DNA of 64,000 nt. It comes from an uncultured Clostridia bacterium (GTDB lineage: Bacteria > Bacillota > Clostridia > Lachnospirales > CAG-274). The DNA lies in assembly GCA_947627425.1 (NCBI GenBank), contig CANQVZ010000001.1, forward strand, positions 62,001 to 126,000, given 5' to 3'. Positions within the stretch are counted from its first letter, which is position 1, and each line of letters starts with the position of its first letter. Below the pieces are notes generated by a model. The model was given only the letters and a program-made list of their open reading frames with translations, ran no database searches and was not told the origin of the DNA. Below are positions 35,250-43,877 of this stretch, one piece after another. The translations under genes and the position numbers were made by a program.

Positions 35250-37112
35250 ATGTTGTTTGATATAAAAGCAGAGCTTAAAAAACTGCCGTCCTCGCCCGGA
35301 GTTTATATAATGCGCGATGAAACGGACGAAATAATATATGTGGGCAAGGCTAAGGTGCTCAAAAACAGGGTGAGGCAGTATTTTCAGAACTCCGCCTCGC
35401 ACTCCGTGAAGGTAAGGACTATGGTAAGCCATATTTATCGCTTTGAATATATCGTCACCAACAGTGAGCTGGAGGCGCTTATACTTGAAAACACGCTTAT
35501 CAAACAGCATTCGCCCAAGTATAACATACTCCTTAAGGATGACAAGACCTATCCCTATATAAAGGTGACTCTGAACGAGCAGTTCCCGCGCGTCATAATG
35601 ACAAGACAGCACTTAAAGGACAAGGCAAAGTATTTCGGACCCTTTACGAGCGGATTGACAGTCAAGGAAAATATAGAGCTTATACACAGGATATGGGAGA
35701 TAAGGCGCTGTACAAAGGTATTTCCGCGGGATATAAACAAGGAAAGACCCTGTCTCAATTATCACATAGGCAGATGCAAGGCGCCCTGCAACGCCCTTAT
35801 AGACGAGAAGGAATATAACAAGATGATAGACGGTGTTCTGGACTTTCTGAGCGGAAAGACGGACGAGCTTACCGCAGAGCTGCAATTAAAGATGCAGCAG
35901 GCTTCAGACAATCTGGAGTTTGAAAAGGCGGCGGAGTACAGGGACACCATAAACAATGTCAGGGCGCTCAATGAAAAGCAGATAATAGAGAGTATGCACA
36001 CAAACGAAAGGGATGTCATAGGATTTGCACGCAATGAAAAGGGCGACTGTGTTGTGCAGATATTCTTCATAAGGGGAGGCAAGATAACGGGCAGAGAGCA
36101 TTTTATGCCCGAAAACTGCGGAGACACCCCCGACAGCCTCATGCTTTCGGAGTTTATACAGCTTTTCTACAGCGGTACGCCCTATATTCCGAAGGAAATA
36201 ATACTTCAATGCGACATAGAGGACTTTGAGCTTGTGTCGGGCTGGCTGAGCGAGAGCAAGGGACAGAGAGTGAATATACTTGTGCCGCAGAAGGGCGAGA
36301 GAAAAAGACTTGTGGATATGGCAAGGAACAACGCACAAATAGTGCTCGATAAATTCGGAGCCAATATTCTGAGGGAGCAGAGGCGCACAACGGGCGCGCT
36401 CGAGGAAATACAGAGGGCGCTTGAAACGGACATAGAGCTTGAAAGAATAGAGAGCTACGATATCTCAAACACGCAGGGCTTTCAGTCCGTTGCATCTATG
36501 GTGGTGTTTGAAAACGGTATGCCCAAGCGCAGCGATTACAGAAAATTCAGGATAAAAAGCGTCATGGGCGCGGATGACTATGCCAGCATGGCGGAGGTTA
36601 TATCGAGACGGTTCACCCGTTATCTCAATGAAACTACCGATCCCGAGGTCAAAAAAGCGGGCTTTGACCGCCTGCCATCAATGATATTCCTTGACGGCGG
36701 AAAGGGACAAATATCAGCCGTAAAGGCGGTGCTTGACGATATGGGCATCAATGTGCCCGTCTGCGGTATGGTAAAGGACGACCGCCACAGGACAAGGGCG
36801 CTTTTGTATAAGGGCAGGGAAAGAGAGCTTGATATGCACAGCGAGGGCTTTAAGCTCCTTACAAGGATACAGGACGAGGTTCACCGCTTCGCCATAGATT
36901 ATCACAGACAGCTCCGCTCACAGAAGCAGATACACAGCATACTGGAGGATATAAAGGGCATAGGCGATGTCAGGAGAAAGGCGCTCATGGCGCACTTCGG
37001 CGATATATCCGCTATCCGCTCGGCGGATGTGGAGGAGCTGAGAGCCGTGGACGGCATGGACGCACGCTCCGCAGAGGCGGTGTATAACTTTTTCAGAGGT
37101 AAAAAAAATTAA
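35250..37112 (+). CDS. uvrC: Excinuclease ABC subunit C
   Basis: A 620-residue nucleotide-excision repair nuclease. The N-terminal GIY-YIG domain (SPGVYIMRDETDEIIYVGKAK) makes the 3' cut. Cysteines follow (CLNYHIGRCKAPC), then the UVR domain that binds UvrB (LEFEKAAEYRDTI), the RNase H-like 5' nuclease domain (YDISNTQGFQSVASMVVF; LPSMIFLDGGKGQI), and tandem helix-hairpin-helix motifs at the end. ATG 35250 follows AAAGGAGGTGA. A strong terminator follows. uvrA and uvrB are outside the window. Confidence 0.97.
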   Translation: MLFDIKAELKKLPSSPGVYIMRDETDEIIYVGKAKVLKNRVRQYFQNSASHSVKVRTMVSHIYRFEYIVTNSELEALILENTLIKQHSPKYNILLKDDKTYPYIKVTLNEQFPRVIMTRQHLKDKAKYFGPFTSGLTVKENIELIHRIWEIRRCTKVFPRDINKERPCLNYHIGRCKAPCNALIDEKEYNKMIDGVLDFLSGKTDELTAELQLKMQQASDNLEFEKAAEYRDTINNVRALNEKQIIESMHTNERDVIGFARNEKGDCVVQIFFIRGGKITGREHFMPENCGDTPDSLMLSEFIQLFYSGTPYIPKEIILQCDIEDFELVSGWLSESKGQRVNILVPQKGERKRLVDMARNNAQIVLDKFGANILREQRRTTGALEEIQRALETDIELERIESYDISNTQGFQSVASMVVFENGMPKRSDYRKFRIKSVMGADDYASMAEVISRRFTRYLNETTDPEVKKAGFDRLPSMIFLDGGKGQISAVKAVLDDMGINVPVCGMVKDDRHRTRALLYKGRERELDMHSEGFKLLTRIQDEVHRFAIDYHRQLRSQKQIHSILEDIKGIGDVRRKALMAHFGDISAIRSADVEELRAVDGMDARSAEAVYNFFRGKKN

Positions 37113-37139
37113 AAGCAGAGGGGGTTCCTCTGCTTTTTG
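37111..37139 (+). terminator. uvrC terminator
   Basis: AAAAGCAGAGG pairs with CCTCTGCTTTT around a short GGGTT loop, followed by T. The first A residues overlap the stop region. Confidence 0.9.
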
Positions 37140-37199
37140 TTGGTAAGCTGTATTTTGCAATCGGTATTTTAGTTAAGCTAAAAGCCGATATCCTTGCCT

Positions 37200-37332
37200 G
37201 TAGGGGAGACCTTCGGTCTCCCGCGGGCGACACACAGGTCGCCCCTACGAGTGATTAGCTCACATTGTGGTTTGTAGGGGCGTGCATTGCACGCCCGAAT
37301 ATAACATTTTTTTGAATTTTTCAGCAGTCTGA
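37200..37332 (+). repeat. Dispersed repeat, family A, copy A2
   Basis: Three hairpin modules in a row, each with a GTAGGGG frame on one side: GGGAGACC/GGTCTCCC, GGGCGA/TCGCCC, and GGGCGTGC/GCACGCCC. Then come TATAACATTTTTTT and the right end TCTGA (37328-37332). From 37224 on it matches A1 in reverse. A hairpin GAGGCAGAG/CTCTGCCTC (37331-37353) joins it directly to B2. A2 and B2 together fill the 302-base gap between uvrC and the MATE gene. Confidence 0.85.
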
Positions 37333-37342
37333 GGCAGAGGAT

Positions 37343-37403
37343 TTCTCTGCCTCTCGGCTCCCCCTTTGGGGGAGCTGGCAACTCGTAGAGTTGACTGAGG
37401 GGG
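37343..37403 (-). repeat. Dispersed repeat, family B, end copy B2
   Basis: The end module of family B in reverse orientation: CCCCCTCAGTC, hairpin CAACTC/GAGTTG, CCAGCTCCCCC, a GGGGGAGCC block and CGAGAGGCAGAG when read on the minus strand. The long interior seen in B1 and B3 is missing. Confidence 0.85.
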
Positions 37404-37414
37404 CATAAACATAC

Positions 37415-38842
37415 CTAAATAGCATTATCCGACAGCGCAAGCACCGGTTTTTTGTCCGCAAGCTGTTTATATGTGCGTGTGATGACCACAAGCGATATAA
37501 CGGCTGTCAATATATCCGACACGGGCATGGAATAGAGCACTCCGTCAAGCCCGAAAAATACGGGCAGCAGCAGGGCAAAGCCCACTCCGAAAACTATCTC
37601 TCTAGCCATTGAAAGCATTGTGGAGGCTGCCGCCTTTCCCATAGCCTGGAGGAAAATAAACGCTGCCTTGTTCACACAGGCAAAAACTATCATGCAAAGA
37701 TATATACGGAAGGCTTTTACGGCAAATTCCGTGTAGTATATGCTTTCGTTTGCCGCGCCGAATATGGCTATCAGTCTGTGAGGGAAAAGCTCCACAGCTA
37801 TGAACGCCAGGGCTCCCACGCACGCCTCCGATATGAGAAGAAGTGTGAAAAGCCTTTTGACGCGTTCCTTTAAGCCTGCGCCCATGTTAAAGCCTATTAT
37901 GGGTATACAGCCTGCTGCCATGCCCACAACTATTGAAATAACTATCTGAAAGAACTTCATAACTATTCCCACAACCGCCATAGGTATCTGAGCGTATTGC
38001 TCTGTTGAAAAAATGCTGTCAAGTGCGCCGTATTTTCTTATCATATTGTTTATGGCAGCCATAGCCGCAACAAGCGATATCTGCGACAAAAAGCTGCATA
38101 TGCCGAGCTTAAGCGTCATTCCCGCTACAGACGGCTTTAAAACAAAGCATTTTCTTGACAGGCGTACCGTCTTTGTATGGCACAGATACCAAAGCGCAAG
38201 CACCGCCGCGGCTATCTGACCTATGACCGTGGCAACGGCAGCGCCCATCATTCCCCACTTGAATACAAATATAAAAATAGGGTCAAGTATAATGTTTATC
38301 ACCGCACCGCAAAGCGTTGAAAGCATGGCAAAGGCAGGACTTCCGTCTGCTCTAATAATGGGGTTCATAGCCTGACCGAACATATAAAAGGGTATGCCCA
38401 AGGATATCCAGAAGAAATATTCCTTTGAATTTGCGAATGTTTCGCTGTTTACCGTTCCGCCGAAAATGGTTATTATTTTTTCGCTGAAAATAATGTAAAC
38501 GGCAGTCAGTACTATGCTCGATATTATTGTCATGATTATGGAGTTTCCCATGCTCCTGCCTGCGTCATCGCTCCTGCCGCTCCCGAGGCTTAAGCTCACG
38601 AAGGCGCAGCAGCCGTCGCCTATCATAACGGCTATGGCAAGGGCTATGACCGTAAGAGGAAAAACCACGGTGTTTGCCGCGTTTCCGTATGAACCCAGAT
38701 AGTCGGCATTTGCTATGAATATTTGGTCTACAATGTTGTACAATGCGCCCACAAGCAGAGAAATTATGCAGGGTATGGCGTATTTTCCCATGAGGGTGCT
38801 TATTTTTTCCTCTCCAAGATAAAGTTGATTTTTTTGTTCCAT
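37415..38842 (-). CDS. MATE family efflux transporter
   Basis: A 475-residue, 12-helix transporter of the MATE family, which expels cationic drugs or metabolites using a Na+ or H+ gradient. The N-terminus KISTLMGKYAIPCIISLLVGALYNIVDQIFI is typical of the Clostridial MATE group, and the second half repeats the pattern. The substrate cannot be predicted. GGGAGG precedes the ATG. Its short leader carries a complete terminator (38864-38905) between promoter and start, so expression is probably controlled by attenuation. Confidence 0.92.
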   Translation of the reverse strand: MEQKNQLYLGEEKISTLMGKYAIPCIISLLVGALYNIVDQIFIANADYLGSYGNAANTVVFPLTVIALAIAVMIGDGCCAFVSLSLGSGRSDDAGRSMGNSIIMTIISSIVLTAVYIIFSEKIITIFGGTVNSETFANSKEYFFWISLGIPFYMFGQAMNPIIRADGSPAFAMLSTLCGAVINIILDPIFIFVFKWGMMGAAVATVIGQIAAAVLALWYLCHTKTVRLSRKCFVLKPSVAGMTLKLGICSFLSQISLVAAMAAINNMIRKYGALDSIFSTEQYAQIPMAVVGIVMKFFQIVISIVVGMAAGCIPIIGFNMGAGLKERVKRLFTLLLISEACVGALAFIAVELFPHRLIAIFGAANESIYYTEFAVKAFRIYLCMIVFACVNKAAFIFLQAMGKAAASTMLSMAREIVFGVGFALLLPVFFGLDGVLYSMPVSDILTAVISLVVITRTYKQLADKKPVLALSDNAI

Positions 38843-38863
38843 TTTTATTTACCTCCCATAAAA

Positions 38864-38905
38864 CAAAAAAATGCGTATGTCCGTTTATCCGGACTTACGC
38901 ATTTT
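38864..38905 (-). terminator. Leader terminator (attenuator) of the MATE gene
   Basis: On the minus strand AAATGCGTA-a-GTCCG pairs with CGGAC-a-TACGCATTT, followed by TTTT and more T. It ends about 20 bases before the MATE start and comes after the gene's promoter. The whole transcript must pass it, so it can act as an on/off step. Confidence 0.75.
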
Positions 38906-38923
38906 CTGCTGCTCGATGAAATT

Positions 38924-38929
38924 ATTATA
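38924..38929 (-). promoter_or_regulatory. Extended -10 promoter of the MATE leader
   Basis: On the minus strand TGCTATAAT, an extended -10 box with consensus TATAAT, with a T-rich but unclear -35 region. Transcription would begin near 38917, leaving a leader of about 75 bases made almost entirely of the attenuator hairpin. Confidence 0.6.
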
Positions 38930-39039
38930 GCATATCGTGTGTTTTAAATCAAAGGCAGTTTTTCACAAATAAAATTAAAAAACATTCTTTTTTATGGGCA
39001 TTTGTTAAAAAGTAATAAATTATTTTAATAATGCAACAG

Positions 39040-39207
39040 CAAGACTTGCAAGCAAGTCTTGCACCCTACCACCATTTCAGCACAAAGCAAGCTTTGTCTG
39101 AAATGGTCCCCCTCCCCTGAAAGGGGAGGCAAGAGTTTGGGGTTTGCCCTCTGCCTCTCGGCTCCCCCTGCGGGGGAGCTGTCAACTCGTAGAGTTGACT
39201 GAGGGGG
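39040..39207 (-). repeat. Dispersed repeat, family B, full copy B3
   Basis: A near full-length copy of B1 in reverse orientation, from the self-complementary GCAAGACTTGC/GCAAGTCTTGC hairpin to the CAACTC/GAGTTG end with CCCCCTCAGTC. Most of the 383-base gap between the MATE and stalk-domain genes is this element plus AT-rich DNA with the MATE promoter. Confidence 0.85.
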
Positions 39208-39225
39208 TTGTACAAAGGAATATTC

Positions 39226-40068
39226 TTAGTTATTCAATATCTCATTCAGCGGTTCTATAAGCGGTTCGTAGTATTCCGCAACTATGTCGCTCACGCCCGC
39301 GTCCTCGGCAGCCGATGAAAGCAAGGCGTCTATTTCCTTGAGCCTTGAAAATATGCTCACAAGCTCGTCATAGCTCTTGCTCTCCGCCGTCTTTACCGTT
39401 TCCTCAAGCTCTCCCTTAAGGCTTTCGTATTCCTCGCTCTTGTAATCAACGGCATCTATTATCTTGGTAGTGCCAAGCAGGACATTTGCATATGATATCA
39501 CATTGCTTGCCATGCCCGTTGCGGATGTATCGAGCTTATCCTGTTCCTCGGCTTCACCCGTGTCGTTGTCGGACATAAGCTTTGAATTTATGGTGACCGT
39601 CTTTGTCTGCGCGTTCCAGTCTACATTGTAGCCGAAGCACTCCGAAAGCACACGAAGCGGTATCATAGTTCTTGAATTTATAATGGAGGCGGGCGTATCT
39701 ATGGGGAGCTCCTCATCATACACTCCGTCGCCTACAAGAATACTGCTCTTACCTACGGTTATTTCCGCCTTGACATCGCCTTGAGTGAATATAGCGGTCT
39801 TGCTTTCGTTTTCCCAGTTCACCTCGCAGCCCAGAGCCTCGCCTATTGCCCTTAAAGGCACAAGAGTTCTGCCGTTTTCTATAACGGGCGGCTGATCGGT
39901 CTCAAGAAATTTGCCGTTTATATTGATGGCTATACCACTGTTATTTGCGCTGTTCAGATCAGGCAGCTGTTCGTCGCCTTTATTGTCTGCCGCCGCCGAA
40001 GCGCTTACCGTGAGCGGTACAAGGCAAAGAGCGCATATAACGGCTGCCGCCATAAGTTTCTTTTTCAT
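39226..40068 (-). CDS. Secreted stalk-domain protein (copper amine oxidase N-terminal-like)
   Basis: A 280-residue exported protein. The first 27 or so residues are a signal peptide (MKKKLMAAAVICALCLVPLT...ASA). Two tandem stalk repeats follow: NGRTLVPLRAIGEALGCEVNW and NSRTMIPLRVLSECFGYNVDW, each with the R-T-x-(V/I)-P-L-R and x-V-(N/D)-W pattern. The C-terminal 110 residues are helical. Such domains are thought to bind cell-wall components or act as structural stalks; no catalytic domain is attached. The ATG at 40068 follows AGGAG; 48 upstream bases of open frame overlap tagO. It follows tagO by 16 bases, probably in the same transcript. Confidence 0.85.
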   Translation of the reverse strand: MKKKLMAAAVICALCLVPLTVSASAAADNKGDEQLPDLNSANNSGIAININGKFLETDQPPVIENGRTLVPLRAIGEALGCEVNWENESKTAIFTQGDVKAEITVGKSSILVGDGVYDEELPIDTPASIINSRTMIPLRVLSECFGYNVDWNAQTKTVTINSKLMSDNDTGEAEEQDKLDTSATGMASNVISYANVLLGTTKIIDAVDYKSEEYESLKGELEETVKTAESKSYDELVSIFSRLKEIDALLSSAAEDAGVSDIVAEYYEPLIEPLNEILNN

Positions 40069-40084
40069 ATCATAACTCCTCCTT

Positions 40085-41116
40085 TTATTTCCTGTCTGTT
40101 CTTTTGCCGTAAACAAACAGCATCAATATCATTATAAGAAGCACCATAAGAAGCGCCAGAGTTATCCTGTAGTCGTTAATGGCTATCACCACGGCTATAA
40201 GACAGCTTATGGAGCTAAGCCCATAGAGCACCATAACAGCCTGCTGTGAGCTTAAGCCCGAATCCACCAGCCTGTGGTGGAGATGTCCTCTGTCGGGCGA
40301 CATTATGGGCTTGTGGTTGAGCGCTCGCCTTATCATAGCAAAAAGTGTGTCCAGTATGGGCAGAGCCATAGCCAGCACGGAGAGAAGAAGGGCAAGCAGA
40401 GCGTATGTCTTGAACACCCCTATGCAGGAGGTAACGGCAAGCACATAGCCCAAAAAGGTCGAGCCGGTATCGCCCATATATACCTCTGCGGGAGCGAAGT
40501 TCCTCGGCAGGAAGCCGAGCGTGGAGCCTGCTATTGCCGCGCATATGACCACGGCAAGAGTGTTGCCCGAAAGCGCGCAGAGTATTGTAAGGCATACCGC
40601 CGCTATGGTGGTAACGCCCGCAGCCAGACCGTCAAGTCCGTCTATAAGATTGACCGCGTTTATAAGTCCGACTATCCAGAACACTGTTATAATGCTTGAA
40701 AACGGCTTTAAATATTGCCACATAGGCCACATTATAAAGTCGAGCTTTGTGCCCGTGAGCACAACTATAACAGCTACGGCTATCTGTACGGCAAGCTTGA
40801 ACTTTGCACTTAACTCATATATATCGTCAAACATTCCCACTACCACTATTATGATAGCGCCTGCTATGAAGCCCACAAACCTTGCCGTGTGGAAATCATC
40901 TATGAAAAATGACATAAGTATTATGGATGCCATGAAGCCCAGCACTATGGCAAGACCGCCCATGCGGGGCACAGGCTCGTTGTTCATGCCTCTTGAGCGC
41001 GGAAAATCCACTGCCTTCACACGATAGGCAAGACTTTTTGCCATAGGCGTTGTAAGTAATGTAATTGCAAAGGCAACCGCAAAGGCTGTCAGACATAAAA
41101 GCCATGTTTCAGACAT
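40085..41116 (-). CDS. tagO: Undecaprenyl-phosphate GlcNAc-1-phosphate transferase (TagO/WecA family)
   Basis: A 343-residue, about 11-helix membrane enzyme that transfers GlcNAc-1-P from UDP-GlcNAc to undecaprenyl phosphate, the first step of wall teichoic acid or related polymers. The motifs are PRMGG, the catalytic pair in GMFDDIYEL, NAVNLIDGLDGLA, MGDTGS, and the sugar-specificity loop HLHHRL typical of TagO/WecA rather than MraY. It is the fifth gene of the block ending with sua5-rpiB-upp-tagO. It could make the substrate for the LCP ligase at 5492. Confidence 0.93.
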   Translation of the reverse strand: MSETWLLCLTAFAVAFAITLLTTPMAKSLAYRVKAVDFPRSRGMNNEPVPRMGGLAIVLGFMASIILMSFFIDDFHTARFVGFIAGAIIIVVVGMFDDIYELSAKFKLAVQIAVAVIVVLTGTKLDFIMWPMWQYLKPFSSIITVFWIVGLINAVNLIDGLDGLAAGVTTIAAVCLTILCALSGNTLAVVICAAIAGSTLGFLPRNFAPAEVYMGDTGSTFLGYVLAVTSCIGVFKTYALLALLLSVLAMALPILDTLFAMIRRALNHKPIMSPDRGHLHHRLVDSGLSSQQAVMVLYGLSSISCLIAVVIAINDYRITLALLMVLLIMILMLFVYGKRTDRK

Positions 41117-41127
41117 AATAAACTCCT

Positions 41128-41751
41128 CTATTTAGTACCAAACATTCTGTCGCTGGCATCTCCGAGACCCGGAACTATATATCCGTCCTCGCTTATTGCT
41201 CTGTCAAGAGCTGCTGCATATACATCCACATCGGGATGATCCTTCTGGAGCTTTTTAACTCCGTCGGGAGTGCATATAAGGCAGATGTAGCTTATATTTT
41301 TGAAATTCCTTTCCTTAAGGAACTGTATTGCCGCCGAGGATGTGCCGCCCGTTGCCATCATAGGCTCTATTACATACATTTCGATGTCATCGCCCTCGGG
41401 GAGCTTGCAGTAATATTCTATGGGCATAAAGGTGTTGGGATCTCTGTAAAGTCCTATGTGACCTATCTTGGCGTTAGGCATAAGATCAACTATGCCCTCT
41501 ACCATTCCCAGACCGCTCCTGAGTATGGGCACAATGCCTATCTCCTTGTCGAGTATCTTGCATCTGGCTTCACCCTTGGGAGTTGTCACATCCACCTCTT
41601 TAAGGCTCAGATCCTTTGTTGCCTCGTAGAAAAGAAGCGCGGATATTTCCTTTACAAGCTCTCTGAATTCCTTATTGTTGGTATCCTTGTTTCTCAGATG
41701 CGCCAGCTTGTTCTGCACGAGCGGGTGCTCCACTATACATAAATTGCTCAT
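41128..41751 (-). CDS. upp: Uracil phosphoribosyltransferase
   Basis: A 207-residue pyrimidine salvage enzyme making UMP from uracil and PRPP. HPLVQNKLAHLRNKDT, ILRSGLGMVEGI, the PRPP loop EPMMATGGTSSAAI, and the uracil-binding C-terminus YIVPGLGDASDRMFGT are all present. AAGGAGG lies before the ATG. It stands between rpiB and tagO, a frequent Clostridia order. Confidence 0.97.
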   Translation of the reverse strand: MSNLCIVEHPLVQNKLAHLRNKDTNNKEFRELVKEISALLFYEATKDLSLKEVDVTTPKGEARCKILDKEIGIVPILRSGLGMVEGIVDLMPNAKIGHIGLYRDPNTFMPIEYYCKLPEGDDIEMYVIEPMMATGGTSSAAIQFLKERNFKNISYICLICTPDGVKKLQKDHPDVDVYAAALDRAISEDGYIVPGLGDASDRMFGTK

Positions 41752-41782
41752 AAAAATGCCTCCTTTTATTATAAAGTATGTT

Positions 41783-42211
41783 TTAATCCTCTATCATATT
41801 TATGCGTCTTATATGCCTTTCATCATTTGAAAATTCCGTTCCCAGAAATGCCTTGACTATCTCTATGGCAAGTCCCTCGCCTATTACTCTTGCACCCATG
41901 GCGAGCATATTGGCATTGTTGTGCTCTCTTGTTGCCTTTGCCGAAAATACGTCGTGGCAGAGAGCCGCTCTTATGCCCTTTATCTTGTTTGCCGTTATGG
42001 ATATGCCTATACCCGTACCGCATATTATTATGCCCTTGTCGCATTCACCGCTTGCAACGGCATTTGCGGCAAGCTTGCCATATATGGGATAGTCGCAGGA
42101 CTCCTCGCTGTATGTGCCGAAGTCCTTGTATTCTATGTTGTTTTCTTCAAGATATTTTATCACGGCTTTTTTAAGCTTATATCCGCCGTGGTCACAGCCC
42201 AAAGCTATCAT
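41783..42211 (-). CDS. rpiB: Ribose-5-phosphate isomerase B
   Basis: A 142-residue enzyme of the RpiB/LacAB family that interconverts ribose-5-P and ribulose-5-P. ALGCDHGGYKLK, GIIICGTGIGISITANKIKGIRAA (catalytic Cys in the CGTGIG loop) and REHNNANMLAMGARVIG are diagnostic. AGGGAGG precedes the ATG. It could supply ribose-5-P for PRPP, which the neighbouring upp consumes. Confidence 0.96.
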   Translation of the reverse strand: MIALGCDHGGYKLKKAVIKYLEENNIEYKDFGTYSEESCDYPIYGKLAANAVASGECDKGIIICGTGIGISITANKIKGIRAALCHDVFSAKATREHNNANMLAMGARVIGEGLAIEIVKAFLGTEFSNDERHIRRINMIED

Positions 42212-42230
42212 ACTTTTGTCCTCCCTGTAT

Positions 42231-43280
42231 TTATGCGTCTATTATGTGGTAGCCCGCCGCTTTTTTAAGCCTGTTCATTATGGCAAGCCCTATCTCGTTT
42301 TCGGGCAGTCCCTCGGCAAACACTCTGTCTATGCCGTGGTGATCGCATTTTCTGAGCATCTTAAAAAGGTTTGAGGCTATTTTTTCAGGTTCTTTTATAC
42401 TGCCTGCCACGAGCACCTCGCAGCCCTTGTAGCTGTATTTGTTTTCCTCCGTGGCTATCACGCCCACCTTGAGCCTTATGTCCGTGTCGGCTATAAGCTC
42501 GTTTATTTTCTGCACTATTTTCTGCCTCTCGCCGCGCACTATTATCACATCGGCGTTTGGCGAATAGTGAGTATATTTCATTCCGGGAGCCTTGGGCAGC
42601 TCTCCGCCCTCAAGCATATCCGTTACAGCCTTGTCTACATTTACCTTGCCCAGCACATCGCGGAGCATTTCAAGAGTTATGGCTCCGGGTCTTAAAAGAC
42701 AGGGTATATCCTCCGATACATCCACTATTGTGCTTTCAAGTCCGAAGTCGCAGGCGCCTCCGTCGAGTATGATATCTATTTTGCCGTCCAGATCGTATGC
42801 CACGTGAGAGGCTCTTGTGGGGCTTGGTCTTCCGGATGTGTTGGCGCTAGGCGCGGCTATAGGCGTTTTCGATGCGCTTATAAGGCGCTGCGCAACAGCA
42901 TTGCTAGGAAATCTCACTGCCACGGTGTCAAGTCCTCCGCTGGTCTCATATGGCACGACTGCGCTTTTTTTGAATATGAGAGTTAGGGGACCGGGCCAGA
43001 ATTTTTCGTAAAGCCTTACGGCATTTTCGGGTATCTCCTTCACGAGAGGCTCAAGCTGCGATATATCGGATATATGCAGTATGAGGGGATTATCCGACGG
43101 TCTGCCCTTAGCGGCATATATCCTTTCGGATGCCGAGGGGTTAAGTCCGTCGCCGCCGAGTCCGTATACCGTTTCCGTAGGAAATGCCACAAGACCGCCT
43201 GATATTATAACATCAGCGGCCTTGTCTATTATTCCCATGTCTATATTGTCCGTATCGATTTTAAATATTTGAGTTTTCAA
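42231..43280 (-). CDS. sua5: Threonylcarbamoyl-AMP synthase (Sua5 long form)
   Basis: A 349-residue enzyme that makes threonylcarbamoyl-AMP for the t6A modification of ANN-reading tRNAs. The YrdC domain (GGLVAFPTETVYGLGGDGLN; IYAAKGRPSDNPLILH) is followed by a linker and the extra C-terminal Sua5 domain. The start is a TTG placed directly after the stop codon of the SEC-C gene (TAATTG) with only a weak upstream site, so translation probably depends on termination of that gene. Homology starts within a few residues of the TTG. The window's ATA-rich genes make t6A tRNAs important. Confidence 0.92.
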   Translation of the reverse strand: MKTQIFKIDTDNIDMGIIDKAADVIISGGLVAFPTETVYGLGGDGLNPSASERIYAAKGRPSDNPLILHISDISQLEPLVKEIPENAVRLYEKFWPGPLTLIFKKSAVVPYETSGGLDTVAVRFPSNAVAQRLISASKTPIAAPSANTSGRPSPTRASHVAYDLDGKIDIILDGGACDFGLESTIVDVSEDIPCLLRPGAITLEMLRDVLGKVNVDKAVTDMLEGGELPKAPGMKYTHYSPNADVIIVRGERQKIVQKINELIADTDIRLKVGVIATEENKYSYKGCEVLVAGSIKEPEKIASNLFKMLRKCDHHGIDRVFAEGLPENEIGLAIMNRLKKAAGYHIIDA

Positions 43281-43781
43281 TTAATTTGCACCACAACATT
43301 TTTTATATTTCTTGCCGCTTCCGCACGGACAGGGGTCGTTTCTGCCTATCTTGGGCGAGGCGTTCACAAATGTGGTAGACCTCTTTTGTTCTTTATAGAG
43401 CCTTGCAAGGTCGTCCTCGGAATATATCTCCTTCCACTGGGGGAGGGAATAAAGATGGTCTGCCTTGTATTCCACCATTTTTTTGTAAAGCCTCTCAAAA
43501 TCTATCTTAAGCGTTATCTTTGTGTCCTCTTCGAGCTTTTCAAGGTCTATCTGAGGATCCTGCGTTTCGTTTATGCCGTCTATAAAGCCCGCAATATAGT
43601 GTACGGGCATATCATAGGCTTCGGCAAGCTCCTTAACGGTGCCCTTTATTTCCTTCTTTTTGTTGCCTATTATATCCTCATATATTTTCTGCTCTCGGGG
43701 AAGATAGTCTTTCCAGAGCACGGCATTATTTCTGCCGTCCTTATAATATGCAGTTGAAAACCACTGTTCGTATAATGTCAT
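43281..43781 (-). CDS. SEC-C domain protein
   Basis: 166 residues. The C-terminus is a SEC-C zinc motif, ligands C151, C153, C162 and C163 or nearby ([17 protein letters not shown]), as found at the end of SecA and in many small proteins. The N-terminal 130 residues ([20 protein letters not shown], then [26 protein letters not shown]) recur in Clostridia next to such motifs with no known function to me. AGGAGG precedes the ATG. Its stop directly abuts the sua5 start. Confidence 0.85.
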   Translation of the reverse strand: MTLYEQWFSTAYYKDGRNNAVLWKDYLPREQKIYEDIIGNKKKEIKGTVKELAEAYDMPVHYIAGFIDGINETQDPQIDLEKLEEDTKITLKIDFERLYKKMVEYKADHLYSLPQWKEIYSEDDLARLYKEQKRSTTFVNASPKIGRNDPCPCGSGKKYKKCCGAN

Positions 43782-43877
43782 TACTGCTTTCCTCCTGTGA
43801 TGTTTCGTTTAAAATCATTTTTAATTTTACTACAAATTATGGTATATGTCCATAGTTTTTTATAAAATATAGTGTAT

